A program made the position numbers and the translations under genes. Of a stretch of 64,000 nt of DNA, positions 26,630 to 35,685 are shown piece after piece. This DNA comes from Lewinella sp. LCG006. GTDB taxonomy: Bacteria > Bacteroidota > Bacteroidia > Chitinophagales > Saprospiraceae. How positions within the stretch are numbered: the first letter of the stretch is position 1; every line of letters starts with the position of its first letter. The DNA lies in assembly GCF_040784935.1 (NCBI RefSeq), contig NZ_CP160680.1, positions 6,367,802-6,431,801 on the forward strand, given 5' to 3'. The notes under the pieces are model-generated. The model was given only the letters and a program-made list of their open reading frames with translations. It was not told the origin of the DNA and did not search any database.

Positions 26630-28279
26630 ATGGGTACTAGGAACTTAGCGTTTGGAATAGTAATAGGGCTTTTTATTGCAGGCAGTGTATTCTATTTTAG
26701 GACTACAATAAGCGAACAAGGTCCACCTTTCATTATTGGGCTGTTAGTTTCTTTAACTCTAATAATAAGTTTAGCAGTTATTATCTTTCTAGTATTAGAA
26801 GATAAAGTTAAGGTATCATTCAAAGGAAATACGACTTTGAATAATGACGTAGATTTCCATAAGGTGTTGAGAGATATCTCTCCCACATTAAATGATGATC
26901 AAACTAAAATAATTGGTGATTTAATTAAAGGTTTTCTTAGAGGAAGAGCTGTATATATGTCTTTAGGATTGATTATTTCAGCTTTTTTAGTGTTAGGAGG
27001 GTTACTTGGAAGTATTTTGCTTTTTAAACAAAATGAACTACTCGGTGAACAAACTCTATTCCTTAGATATCAAAGTGAGTTAATAGAAGAACAGAATCAA
27101 AAATTTGAAAATCAAAATTTACTATTTGAAAATCAAAACTCTATGCTTAATGAAGAAATAGCTTTGTCTTCCGTGCAAAATAAGTTTATTTCTGAGCAGA
27201 CCGACTTGTCAAGAATCCAAATTGGACAAATAGAGAGTCAAAACAAATTATTTGGTGAACAAATTATTCAGTCATACACAGAAATACAACTACTTAGGAG
27301 ACAAGACTCACTTTTTACAAACCAAAATAGCCTAGTTTCTTTTGAATTAGAGCTTCTTCAAAAACAAAACGAATATTTCTTGGCTCAAAATGAACTTATT
27401 AAAGTACAAGATTCATTAATAGGCGAACAATTAAGACAAGATGCAACACAGAACGAATTTGACAAATTAGCAAAGGTTTCTCAGATTCATAGTACTCAAG
27501 AAGATATTTACCAAAATTTAGTTTTAAAGATAGAAGAAGAAGAAAGAATATTTCCATTCAGTAGAGGAGAACTTAAACTCAGCGAAGGAACTATTTCTAC
27601 TATTATTGCAACTTCATACTTATTTTCTCCCTATAAAGTGTATGAAGATATCGAAGGTTTTTACAGTCCTCAAAGATCCGCATTATTTATCTACTTACTC
27701 GGCAAAAACTACCAGGATGAAGTTTTAGAAGAAATATTTAGTAAAGCGAATTTTGCACATTCATTTCTACCATATCTTGATTTATCAAATCGAAGATTTG
27801 AAAAATTAAATTTATCTGAAAGTTATTTAGTTAATGCCAATTTCGGAAATTCTTCTTTAATTAGTTCAGACTTTAAAGGTGCAAGTTTAAAGGGCGCAAA
27901 CTTTTTTGGGGCTAATTTGAGTGGATCAATTTTTAATGATTGTGATCTTGGTTTTGTCAAACCTCTCGAGGATAGTGAAATGTTGAATACTTATAGACGC
28001 GATTTTGAAAATGGCAACTTGGTACAAATTGGAACGTTAAGAGAAGAAACAGAATTAAGAGGTTACAATGGTGCTTGCTTTGTAAACCTATTCAATAAAA
28101 AAATTTCGATTATTGGTGCAAATCTTAATGGTTTAGAAATCTCAAGCAAAAGTATTTCGGATTTTTGCAATGGCTTTAGTGAAGAGAATGAAAATTACAT
28201 TAGAAGTAATTATACTATTAACTTAGATATTGTGGGAACTTTTAGAAATTTTGAATATTACAGGCTTGTCAAAAAGTAA
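26630..28279 (+). CDS. Membrane protein with Gln/Asn coiled coil and pentapeptide repeats (cassette 2)
   Basis: The 549-residue protein has membrane helices at about 7-23, 36-56 and 108-132. A 150-residue coiled-coil-like segment (about 134-285) follows, built from loose repeats of NQN-x-LF/EQ units (FENQNLLFENQNSMLNEE, ESQNKLFGEQ, QDSLFTNQNSL, KQNEYFLAQNEL). A globular part and a stretch of A/N-L/F-x-x pentapeptide repeats (about 385-440: NLSESYLVNANFGNSSLISSDFKGASLKGANFFGANLSGS) come next. Similar membrane plus pentapeptide architectures occur in proteins of unknown function. It is the only sizeable gene of cassette 2. Confidence 0.65.
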   Translation: MGTRNLAFGIVIGLFIAGSVFYFRTTISEQGPPFIIGLLVSLTLIISLAVIIFLVLEDKVKVSFKGNTTLNNDVDFHKVLRDISPTLNDDQTKIIGDLIKGFLRGRAVYMSLGLIISAFLVLGGLLGSILLFKQNELLGEQTLFLRYQSELIEEQNQKFENQNLLFENQNSMLNEEIALSSVQNKFISEQTDLSRIQIGQIESQNKLFGEQIIQSYTEIQLLRRQDSLFTNQNSLVSFELELLQKQNEYFLAQNELIKVQDSLIGEQLRQDATQNEFDKLAKVSQIHSTQEDIYQNLVLKIEEEERIFPFSRGELKLSEGTISTIIATSYLFSPYKVYEDIEGFYSPQRSALFIYLLGKNYQDEVLEEIFSKANFAHSFLPYLDLSNRRFEKLNLSESYLVNANFGNSSLISSDFKGASLKGANFFGANLSGSIFNDCDLGFVKPLEDSEMLNTYRRDFENGNLVQIGTLREETELRGYNGACFVNLFNKKISIIGANLNGLEISSKSISDFCNGFSEENENYIRSNYTINLDIVGTFRNFEYYRLVKK

Positions 28280-28333
28280 ATTAACCTTTTGCATGGATTG
28301 AAAGATTTATATGAATAAAACAAATGGAAATTC

Positions 28334-28394
28334 GCAGAACAAAGCTTGTGCGACAAGCCTCGTGCCTCGGCCTGTGCTCAAGCCAGAGTTCGCT
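28334..28394 (+). other. attC2 recombination site
   Basis: R'' GCAGAAC (28334-28340) and core GTTCGCT (28388-28394) flank a GCTTGTG...GCTCAAGC stem. TTCGCAGAAC (28331-28340) is the exact inverse of GTTCTGCGAA that opens cassette 2 at 26337. The body is closely related to attC3. Confidence 0.75.
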
Positions 28395-28479
28395 GCAATA
28401 AATAGATTCTAAATTATTAACATAAATCACACTAAAAGGAATAATATAGCTTATCTCATAACTGTAAAAAAGAATCAAT

Positions 28480-29682
28480 ATGATGAATAAGGCTTATAAA
28501 CTTTTCTTCATCAAGAAGTGGTATTTTTCGAATGAAGATGTTATTTCATATTTGACAGGTTTTTTCGAAGGGAGAAGTATTGAATTTACATATTTTGAGG
28601 GAGAGTCTGCCGATGTCATTTCGTTGCTTTTTTATTCTGATGGGGAGGATGATATTGGGTTTATTTTTTCTCATTTATTGCAGTTAGATTTTTTAGTAAA
28701 TCGAGTGGTGATTAAAAAACTCACATTACAAGAAAAAATCAATTTTCAACCTGAAGGAGCGCAGAATAGTATTGTTTTCAATATGGATTTACCACTAGTT
28801 CCACTTCTACTAGATTCCTCAAGTAGTGATTATCTTGGAATCTCGGAATCAGGTAGTATAACTGGGGTGAAATTTAAGGATATTGAATTACCAGAGGTAG
28901 TGTACAAGTATAGAAGATGGGATGATGAATTTAATCGAAGGATCCTAACAGAAAATGAATTTTATTTTGCACCTCCGTCTAGCTTCGGTGATCTCCATGA
29001 ATGTAATTTACCTCTGAGACATGATTTAGTTACTCCTACACTAAGACGTAAGTTCATCACTAGTGATCTCCGACGGATGTATCCTGGCATATCAAGAAAG
29101 AAACTAGGAAAACTTGTAGATCATCAGCTACGAACTACACCATATAATAATCCAAATCACAGGAAGCAAGTAGAAGCAGAATACCGAAAGCTTCTTGATC
29201 AAAGACTAGGTGTACTCTCTTTAACGCCATCAGGGAATGATCCAGAAATCTGGAGATATTTTGGAGGAGGTTCTACAGGTTTTTCTGCTGGATTTGACGC
29301 AAAGAAAATGTTTGAGGAAAACAAAGTTTTTGGGCAGGGTGGCCCCGTAAAGTATTATGAACTTGGTGACGCACCTGTGATCATACCTCTCATGCTCACT
29401 TCAAAGGATAGAATAAAGGCTTTCCACAACAATGTATTTAGCTTAAGGAACGATTTTGAATATGAAAAAGAATACCGGATTTCAAAGTTAGATCCTTCAG
29501 AAAGGGCTGTCATGTTCAATCCAGAAGCTCTGAAAGAGGTTATTCTCGGGGTAAATATGTCTGCTGAAGATCGCCAAGAAGTAATTGGTATTGTGCGGAA
29601 AAAATACCCAAATGCTAATCTTTATGATTCAGTGATTGGGCAGGCTGGTATTCTGGAGAAGGTCTTAATAGAGAATAAGTAA
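28480..29682 (+). CDS. DUF2971 domain protein (cassette 3)
   Basis: The C-terminal ~260 of 400 residues match the DUF2971 pattern: VVYKYRRWDDEFNRRILTENEFYFAPPSSFGDLHECNLP, then EIWRYFGGGSTGFSAGFD, FEYEKEYRISK and EALKEVILGVNMS. DUF2971 proteins are of unknown activity and often appear in mobile and defence-rich contexts. The N-terminal ~140 residues are not recognised. The gene occupies cassette 3, 91 bp after attC2, and stops just before the intron-split attC3. Confidence 0.75.
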   Translation: MMNKAYKLFFIKKWYFSNEDVISYLTGFFEGRSIEFTYFEGESADVISLLFYSDGEDDIGFIFSHLLQLDFLVNRVVIKKLTLQEKINFQPEGAQNSIVFNMDLPLVPLLLDSSSSDYLGISESGSITGVKFKDIELPEVVYKYRRWDDEFNRRILTENEFYFAPPSSFGDLHECNLPLRHDLVTPTLRRKFITSDLRRMYPGISRKKLGKLVDHQLRTTPYNNPNHRKQVEAEYRKLLDQRLGVLSLTPSGNDPEIWRYFGGGSTGFSAGFDAKKMFEENKVFGQGGPVKYYELGDAPVIIPLMLTSKDRIKAFHNNVFSLRNDFEYEKEYRISKLDPSERAVMFNPEALKEVILGVNMSAEDRQEVIGIVRKKYPNANLYDSVIGQAGILEKVLIENK

Positions 29683-29690
29683 TGCAGCGA

Positions 29691-31613
29691 ATCGAGTAGG
29701 GTAAGAAAGGCCAGATGACCTTTCTTATCCCTCTCACACCACTTAGCGTACGGACCTTCCCGCAGAAAGTGCGGGACAGGCTGAACTAAGCGGTTCGTGA
29801 ATCATGGAAAATTTGTTCGTAATACTTGGTAAAGGATTGGTAACCCCGCTTAGCAAGGCGTTCCACCGTTACCGTGGTACGCATGATGGGCGATTGGGCG
29901 ATAGCCCAGCCTCCCATTCGGGAGCGTGACCAGGAGTAGGCGATTCCTGATTCTACACCAAGCTGCCGGAATGCGCGCATTCGGCGGTTGGGCTTCTTCC
30001 AGGCCTTCCAAATGCAATAGCGCAGTCGATTCCTGACCCAGGCATCAAGTTCGCGCAATTTGCCCCAGATTTTGCCCATTTGAAAATATCCCACCCAGCC
30101 ATACATTAGGGAGTTGAGACGCTCAATGCGTTCTTCCAGACTCGCCGGAGTCGTCTTACGAGTAATGGCTTTGATTTTCATCTTGAGCCGTTGCCAGGAT
30201 TTTCGGGCTACTCGCAGGTCGTACTTTCCCCGTTCTCCCTTCTTATAAGTGGATACGAACGCGTACCCAAGTAGTTCGAAGTGAACGGGACGGCAAATCG
30301 TCGTTTTCTCCCCGTTGACACGCAATCGGAGCGACCCCTCAATAAAACGGGTGATCGAGTGGAGCACTCGCCGTGCTGCTCGTGGCGATTTCAGAAAAAT
30401 ACTGCAATCGTCAGCATAGCGCACGAATCGGTGCCCGCGCCGGATCAGTTCCCGGTCGAGTTCATCTAGCAGGATATTGGACAACAAAGGGCTAAGTGGC
30501 CCGCCCTGCGGCGTGCCTTTATCTCTTGTTGACACCAAACCTCCCAATAGCAAACCCGCTTTGAGGAAGCGATGAATCAGTCCCAGTAATATCGGGTCCT
30601 TCACCTTGCGGCCCAGCAAGTTGAGCAACAGGTCGTGGTTTACCTCATCGAAGAAACTTTTCAAGTCCAGGTCAATGATGTCCTGGTAGCCTTCATTAAT
30701 GTAAGCCTTTGCCTGGCGCAGTGCCTGATGGGCATTGCGGCCGGGCCGAAAACCATAGCTGAAGGGCGAAAAGTCGCGATCGAAGATCGGTGCCAAAACG
30801 TGATGGATGGCTTGCTGGAGAAAACGATCCGTCGTCGTGGGGATACCCAGTAAACGGGTACCACCGTTCGGCTTAGGGATTTCCACGCCACGCACCGCTT
30901 GAGGGCGATACGTTCCTGCGCGGAGTTCCGTTTCCAGACGAGGCCAGTGTAGGCGCAAGTGAGCTTTAAGCTCCTCCACGCCAATACTGTCTACGCCACT
31001 ACTACCCCGGTTACCCACGACTCGGTCGTAGGCGGTGCGCAGGTTATCCCTACTCAGTATCCGGTCTAGTAGATTTTGCATACGAATAAATATTCTTGCC
31101 TCCCCGGCCCCTTGACTACGCTGTAGCTACGCCCCATTAATGGTCGACGATAGTAGCCTCAGACGCACCCACTGGGTGGTTTGGCGGTTCACGTTCAGGC
31201 CTTCAAGTTTAGTCTCTCGGGGACGGTTACTCACAACATGGCTTTATTCCGTATAATCCCGGTTTACCTCTCTACTATGCCTTCTGCTGACTTCTCCACT
31301 ACACCAATCAATGGCTATGGAGACCTCCCTGGGTAAGCACATCCTCCTTCCACTGATCCCGGCTGCATCTACTACACATGGATTATTGGTTACGGCCTTT
31401 GACATGATGTGCTGCCTCGACCTCCACGCATAGCCTCTTATGCAGTTCCTGTTCGTCCGTACCAGTTTTCGTAGTCCCACTTACTTCAGACCCCGGGTCA
31501 CCCCTGACGCCCTTGTGGCTTACTTGACGGCTTCACCAACTCGCCGCCGGTGGAATTGCACCACCAAGAGAAATCGCTATCTTTATAGCGATGGATGTGC
31601 ATTCCAGGCACAC
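29691..31613 (-). mobile_element. Group II intron inserted in attC3 (group IIC-attC type)
   Basis: The 1923-bp element reads on the minus strand from GTGTGCC (31613) to a CCTACTCGAT 3' end (29691). Its 5' region keeps typical group II intron sequence (a GACGAACAGGAACTGCATAA-like block and CAAGGGCGTC-like block near 31400-31500), and a reverse transcriptase is encoded internally. Downstream of it a domain V-like hairpin (CCCGCACTTTCTGCGGG) and a domain VI-like stem (AAGAAAGG/CCTTTCTT) precede the 3' end. The exon junction TTTGT^TCGC, the bottom-strand orientation and the hairpin in the 5' exon are as known for IIC introns of integron attC sites. Confidence 0.85.
29786..31081 (-). CDS. ltrA: Group II intron reverse transcriptase/maturase
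   Basis: 431 residues with RT motifs in order: SSGVDSIGV (region 0/1), IPKPNGGTRLLGIPTTTDRFLQQAI, FSYGFRPGRNAHQAL, DLDLKSFFDEVNHD, GTPQGGPLSPLLSNILLDELD and the catalytic YADD at 222-225. The maturase (X) domain follows (SLMYGWVGYFQMGKI). The protein ends without an HNH endonuclease domain, as in group IIC intron proteins. It would splice the intron and reverse-transcribe it into attC targets. Confidence 0.93.
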   Translation of the reverse strand: MQNLLDRILSRDNLRTAYDRVVGNRGSSGVDSIGVEELKAHLRLHWPRLETELRAGTYRPQAVRGVEIPKPNGGTRLLGIPTTTDRFLQQAIHHVLAPIFDRDFSPFSYGFRPGRNAHQALRQAKAYINEGYQDIIDLDLKSFFDEVNHDLLLNLLGRKVKDPILLGLIHRFLKAGLLLGGLVSTRDKGTPQGGPLSPLLSNILLDELDRELIRRGHRFVRYADDCSIFLKSPRAARRVLHSITRFIEGSLRLRVNGEKTTICRPVHFELLGYAFVSTYKKGERGKYDLRVARKSWQRLKMKIKAITRKTTPASLEERIERLNSLMYGWVGYFQMGKIWGKLRELDAWVRNRLRYCIWKAWKKPNRRMRAFRQLGVESGIAYSWSRSRMGGWAIAQSPIMRTTVTVERLAKRGYQSFTKYYEQIFHDSRTA

Positions 31614-31768
31614 ACAAAGCTTGTGCGACCATGCTCGTTCCTCGCACGGCGCACAAGCCAGAGTTGAACAAAACCACCCTGTTTTCTACTCCTAATTTCT
31701 TGTATTTCAATTGATTAGTCATTTGTTCTTCGCTAATTTCGTCACATCGTTCACTAAAGCAAAAAGCG

Positions 31769-32638
31769 ATGAAAACGAAAGAAGCTTATCAGCAAGGATT
31801 ACGTACGTATTTGATCTTGAAGAATTACAGCCCGGCGACGGTCTCGGCGTATGGTTGTGCATTTCGACAGTTTTTGGACTGGCGGATAGAGCGCAAGTAT
31901 GGAGCGGATTTTACACCAGAGCAAGCACGCCAATATTTGCTCTATCGCTACGAGCAGGGCCTGAAGTGGCAGACCATCAACGGGGACTATTCGGCGATCC
32001 AGAAGTTTTACATCCATGTTTTAAAACAAGACTGGGATGTGAACCACATTCCACGACCACGCAAAGAGCGTAGCCTTCCGGGCGTGTTGTCGCAAGAGGA
32101 AGTGCAGCGACTGATCGAGCACGGGCGAACGTTTAAGCACCAGGTGTTTATGACGCTGATCTACGCCACGGGTTTGCGTTTAAGCGAAGCCTTAAATTTA
32201 AAACTTACGGGGATCGATTCCGATCGGATGCAGTTGCGGGTGATGAAGGGCAAAGGTGCCAAAGATCGTTACGTGGTCATCCCGGATTGCTTGTTGGAAC
32301 TGCTGCGAACTTATTATAAAACCTACCGTCCTGAGGGCTATCTGTTCAATGGGAAATACAAGGGTAGCCGCTGGGCGAACCGCTCGGCACAGCACGCGCT
32401 GGAATGTGCTCGCACGGATGCTGGTATTGGCAGATCGGTGTCGCCACACGTGCTGCGGCACTGTTATGCGACCCACCATCTGGAAAATGGAACAAATTTG
32501 GTATATTTAAAAGCACAATTGGGCCACAAAAATCTTAAAACTACGGCCCGTTATATTCATTTATGTCAGTCTTATCAGCCACGGGTCAAGCATCCATTAG
32601 CGGAGATGAGCATTCGCTACGACCCCCAAACAGCATAG
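31769..32638 (+). CDS. Tyrosine recombinase of IS91-like element, copy 1
   Basis: 289 residues with SAM-like N-terminal domain and catalytic core: ATGLRLSEAL (Arg), KGKGAKDR (Lys), SPHVLRHCYATHHLENGTNLVYLKAQLGHKNLKTTARYIHL (HxxR, H and Tyr). It lacks the extra IntI-specific insertion before the HxxR box, so it is not an integron integrase. Its 3' end overlaps the transposase gene. In this IS91 subgroup such a recombinase accompanies the HUH transposase; its exact part in transposition is unclear. Confidence 0.9.
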   Translation: MKTKEAYQQGLRTYLILKNYSPATVSAYGCAFRQFLDWRIERKYGADFTPEQARQYLLYRYEQGLKWQTINGDYSAIQKFYIHVLKQDWDVNHIPRPRKERSLPGVLSQEEVQRLIEHGRTFKHQVFMTLIYATGLRLSEALNLKLTGIDSDRMQLRVMKGKGAKDRYVVIPDCLLELLRTYYKTYRPEGYLFNGKYKGSRWANRSAQHALECARTDAGIGRSVSPHVLRHCYATHHLENGTNLVYLKAQLGHKNLKTTARYIHLCQSYQPRVKHPLAEMSIRYDPQTA

Positions 32639-33852
32639 GGCAGCTGTTCCGGGACTGGGGAGAGATTTACATCGACACCTTCTGTCCCGATCTGCGGACC
32701 ATCAAACTGATCCGTGCGGTGCGGGCTTGTCGGACGCCGACGCTGGGAGGACAATGCTATGAATGTAAAGACTGCGGTGGCAAACACTACCACTATTTTT
32801 CCTGTGGTCATAGCCATTGCCCTATTTGTCAGGGCATCAAGCGAATGCAATGGCAGGATCGACTAGGTGTGCGGATGCTACCGGTACCTTACGCTCATAT
32901 AACCTTTACCGTGCCGCACGAACTCAACGGTCTGATCCGTAAGAATCCGGCCCCGATGTTCAATCTTCTATTCCAGTCCGCTTGGCAGACGATCCGTAAG
33001 GTCTGCGCGGATGAAAGCAATGTGGGCGGCCTGCCCGGCATGACGGCGGTGCTGCATACATGGGGTTCGGATCTAAAGTACCACGTCCACCTGCACTGTC
33101 TGGTGACCTTTGGCGGCTACGATCGGCAAAGCGGTGAGTGGCGGTGGCCTAAGCGGAAGCGCAAAGTGGCTCGTTTTCGAAAGCTGCGAGGTGGTTATCG
33201 CAGCATTTTCCTGGAGCAACTGGAAAAAGAAATGGAGGCAAAAAAGAGGGTCATCAATTACCACGAAAGCTACGAAATGGTGACCAAAGGACTGACCAAA
33301 AAGTCTTGGGTGGTCAACCATCAGCACCCCACGGCAGACACCAAAGTGATCGAAGAATACCTGGGGCGCTACATTTGTCGCATCGGTATTACCAACAAGC
33401 GACTCAGCTACGAAAAGGACGGCAAAAACGTCAGTATAGCGTACAACGATTACGCCAGGCAAGTCGCTGGCCAGCCTGCTCCTAAAGCAGATCGCCACCT
33501 TCATCCCATCGAAGCGATGGGGCAGATCTTACAGCACCTGCTGCCTCACCGACTCCATCGCTCACGGCACTACGGGCTCCACGCAGCGAACACCTACGCC
33601 AGCCTCGCCCCACAACTCCCGGATAAAGTCAAACGAGAAGGGGCCACCGTGCGGACCATCATCGAAATCCTGCGAGCGATGCTTGAGGAAGAGCCCTATC
33701 GTTGCCCTTACTGTGAGAGCGATCAGTTGGAGAAGGTAGAAATTTTGCCGAACCGTGACTACAGCGCTCTTTGGTTAGGAAGTCGTGCACCGCCTCTGCG
33801 CCCTATGCTTGTGGAACCGGATTTTAGCGAACCGGAGCTAGACGAAATATAG
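32563..33852 (+). CDS. IS91-family HUH transposase, copy 1 (intact)
   Basis: 429 residues: an N-terminal zinc-finger region (CYECKDCGGKHYHYFSCGHSHCPICQG), the HUH motif in DLKYHVHLHCLVTFGGY, and the catalytic Tyr region in VIEEYLGRYICRIGITNKRL. A C-terminal Cys pair (YRCPYCESDQLEK) follows. It nicks at ori and drives rolling-circle-type transposition. The listed start overlaps the recombinase by 76 bp; a later start is possible because the first ~25 residues look like overlap sequence. Confidence 0.9.
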   Translation: MSVLSATGQASISGDEHSLRPPNSIGQLFRDWGEIYIDTFCPDLRTIKLIRAVRACRTPTLGGQCYECKDCGGKHYHYFSCGHSHCPICQGIKRMQWQDRLGVRMLPVPYAHITFTVPHELNGLIRKNPAPMFNLLFQSAWQTIRKVCADESNVGGLPGMTAVLHTWGSDLKYHVHLHCLVTFGGYDRQSGEWRWPKRKRKVARFRKLRGGYRSIFLEQLEKEMEAKKRVINYHESYEMVTKGLTKKSWVVNHQHPTADTKVIEEYLGRYICRIGITNKRLSYEKDGKNVSIAYNDYARQVAGQPAPKADRHLHPIEAMGQILQHLLPHRLHRSRHYGLHAANTYASLAPQLPDKVKREGATVRTIIEILRAMLEEEPYRCPYCESDQLEKVEILPNRDYSALWLGSRAPPLRPMLVEPDFSEPELDEI

Positions 33853-34077
33853 CATCCGGCCTGAGGAAGCGATACCTAGAAGTAAGCAAAAATGCTCTGC
33901 CAGCGATGACCGGCGAGAAATGAGCTATCGGAGCTCCAAAAAGCGGCGCAGAAGTACCGGAAAAAGCTTAAATTAGTCGGTAAGTAAAACGGGCAGAATG
34001 CGCTTTTCCACTATAGATATTATCGAAAACCTCGATCAGGGGTGGTAAACGTTCAACTGACCTGTCTGCGCTGGAGA

Positions 34078-35544
34078 CTACCGTATATACACATCTTCTC
34101 TTAATTTTGCATATTAAAGAATACATGTCAAAAAAGTGAGCAAATGGGGTTATTTCTTGACAAGCGACTAGATGTTCGCTATGTTGGGCTGTTAGTGGCT
34201 ATGTCATCGAGGCAGAGCGTGATTTTGCGTCAGTGTGCAAAGAATCGCAGCGAGGAGGTTGCTTTTGGCCGGTTTGTTAATAATCCATCTGTCACACCAT
34301 CGCTTATGATACAATCAGCCTGTGAACGCACTGCCGCCCAGAGTAAAGGGCGGGATGTATTAATGATTTGTGATACCTCTACCGTTGGGTTCGGTATCAA
34401 TAGTAAAGCCAAAGGCTTATCGGAGATCGGCGATGGCCGGGGCCAAGGCTTTTTTTTGCATCCGGTAATCAGCATGGATGCTCATACCCATCATTGCTTA
34501 GGCTTAGCCTCTGCTCAATTATATGATCGTAAAAAGTACGCTGTTGATAAAGCTCAGCGGAGACGAGATCGTAATAGAGAAAAGCTAGAAGAAAAAGAGT
34601 CTTATCGCTGGTACGAAGAAATAGAAAAGGCGGTAAGCTACAATCAGGGAGCCAAGAGTCAAACAGTAGTAGCAGACCGAGAAGCTGATATCTATGAGCT
34701 ATTGGTCTTACTTACAGCACTGGGGGTAGACTTTGTTATTCGTAGTTCTCAAAACCGCAAGCTAAAGGAGGTTGATCACAATAAACTACAACAGGCGCTG
34801 GATGCTCAACCTCTACAAGGACAATATTCAATGGCCTTGCCAGCGACCGATAAGCGTACGGCTCATACAGCGGAGTTAGAAGTTAAATGGGTTACAATTG
34901 ATTTAGCGCGTCCACGTTCTGGTACGGGGACAAAACACCTCGTAGATCGACAAAAAGTAACGGTTATTGAAGTACGTGAAAAGCCAGCTAGCGTGGTAGG
35001 TAAGGAAAAGCCTATCTATTGGCGATTACTCACTTCGCACAGCATCCAGAGTATGGATGACGCTTTACGTATAATCGGCTATTATGTACAGCGCTGGGTG
35101 ATCGAGCAAGTCTTTCGGACATTGAAAAAGAAAGGAATGGACGTTCAATCGGCACAAGTATCAAATGCAGCTGCACTCAAGAACCTTACGGCACTGGCGC
35201 TGATCAGTTCTATAAGAGTGATGCAGCTAGTTCAAGCTCGCGATGAACCTCAAGACTTAGGTATTGAGGCTGGGTTTGAGCCCAAAGTAATCAAAGTCAT
35301 TGAGCGAATCAATCCTCAACTAGAAGGTAATACCGAGAAATTGAAAAATCCTTATCCGCCTAATTCATTATCCTTCGCAGCATGGGTCGTTGCTAGGCTC
35401 GGAGGATGGTCAGGCTACGCTTCTCAACGCCCTGCTGGGCCAATAACGATGTGGAACGGCCTACGACGGCTCAACGAATTTGTGCAGGCAATGGACATGC
35501 TAAACCTACATTCGGAATTTGAAGGAGATGTGTATATACGGTAG
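34078..35544. mobile_element. IS4-family insertion sequence inside attC4
   Basis: Inverted ends CTACCGTATATACACATCT (left, 34078) and its complement ending at 35544 enclose one transposase gene. A 9-bp target duplication CGCTGGAGA is at 34069-34077 and 35545-35553. The comparison with the intact attC6 confirms the empty-site sequence. Confidence 0.92.
34144..35544 (+). CDS. IS4-family DDE transposase
   Basis: 466 residues with an N-terminal domain (AFGRFVNNPSVTPSLMIQSACERTA), catalytic Asp in LMICDTSTVGFG, second acidic region in VVADREADIYELL, and the IS4 signature Y-(2)-R-(3)-E-(6)-K as YVQRWVIEQVFRTLK. The TAG stop is formed by the last three bases of the element. The frame is intact. It is not closely similar to the transposases at 5859 or 42935. 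Confidence 0.93.
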   Translation: MGLFLDKRLDVRYVGLLVAMSSRQSVILRQCAKNRSEEVAFGRFVNNPSVTPSLMIQSACERTAAQSKGRDVLMICDTSTVGFGINSKAKGLSEIGDGRGQGFFLHPVISMDAHTHHCLGLASAQLYDRKKYAVDKAQRRRDRNREKLEEKESYRWYEEIEKAVSYNQGAKSQTVVADREADIYELLVLLTALGVDFVIRSSQNRKLKEVDHNKLQQALDAQPLQGQYSMALPATDKRTAHTAELEVKWVTIDLARPRSGTGTKHLVDRQKVTVIEVREKPASVVGKEKPIYWRLLTSHSIQSMDDALRIIGYYVQRWVIEQVFRTLKKKGMDVQSAQVSNAAALKNLTALALISSIRVMQLVQARDEPQDLGIEAGFEPKVIKVIERINPQLEGNTEKLKNPYPPNSLSFAAWVVARLGGWSGYASQRPAGPITMWNGLRRLNEFVQAMDMLNLHSEFEGDVYIR

Positions 35545-35641
35545 CGCTGGAGATGGTCAGGTGAGGAGTTTGGTGTGGGGAGTGGGCGCAGACAGGCCTT
35601 TGAGTTCTGCGAAATTTTTAATAAATTATTATAAATGTAAT

Positions 35642-35649
35642 TATCTTTG
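35642..35649 (+). promoter_or_regulatory. Candidate -7 box (TATCTTTG) within cassette 5
   Basis: An exact TANNTTTG match 37 bp before the ATG at 35686 in an AT-rich leader. If real, the cassette carries its own promoter and does not depend on transcription from the array start. Confidence 0.45.
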
Positions 35650-35685
35650 TATCATTGATCGAAAACACCTTAAATCCTATCTAGT

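Larger units (their letters stand above)
29684..31669 (+). other. attC3 recombination site, split by a group II intron
   Basis: The left part AGCGA (to 29690) and right part AC (31614-31615) join, after removal of 29691-31613, into TGCAGCGAAC, the exact inverse of GTTCGCTGCA that opens cassette 3 at 28388. The hairpin (GCTTGTGCG with CGCACAAGC, 31619-31656) and the consensus core GTTGAAC (31663-31669, GTTRRRY) follow. Confidence 0.8.
31677..34050 (+). mobile_element. IS91-like element with tyrosine recombinase, copy 1
   Basis: A two-gene element (integrase then HUH transposase) nearly identical to copy 2 at 41202. Shared sequence begins at CCCTGTTTTC and ends ...GGGGTGGTAAAC. The right (ori-side) end abuts GTTC (34051-34054), that is GAAC on the other strand, the classical IS91 target. 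Here that tetranucleotide lies in the R'' of attC4. The left end is set only by comparison of the two copies. Confidence 0.75.
34051..35610 (+). other. attC4 recombination site, split by an IS4-family element
   Basis: R'' GTTCAAC (34051-34057), the inverse of the GTTGAAC core opening cassette 4, is followed by CTGTCTGCGC. After the IS the partner arm GCGCAGACAG and core GTTCTGC (35604-35610) complete the site. It is homologous to attC6, which is uninterrupted, so the split is directly visible by comparison. Confidence 0.75.

Noticed and set aside
31769-32638. Tyrosine recombinase considered as the missing integron integrase
   Set aside because: It lacks the IntI-specific insertion before the HxxR box, overlaps an IS91 transposase gene and occurs in near-identical copies with that element.
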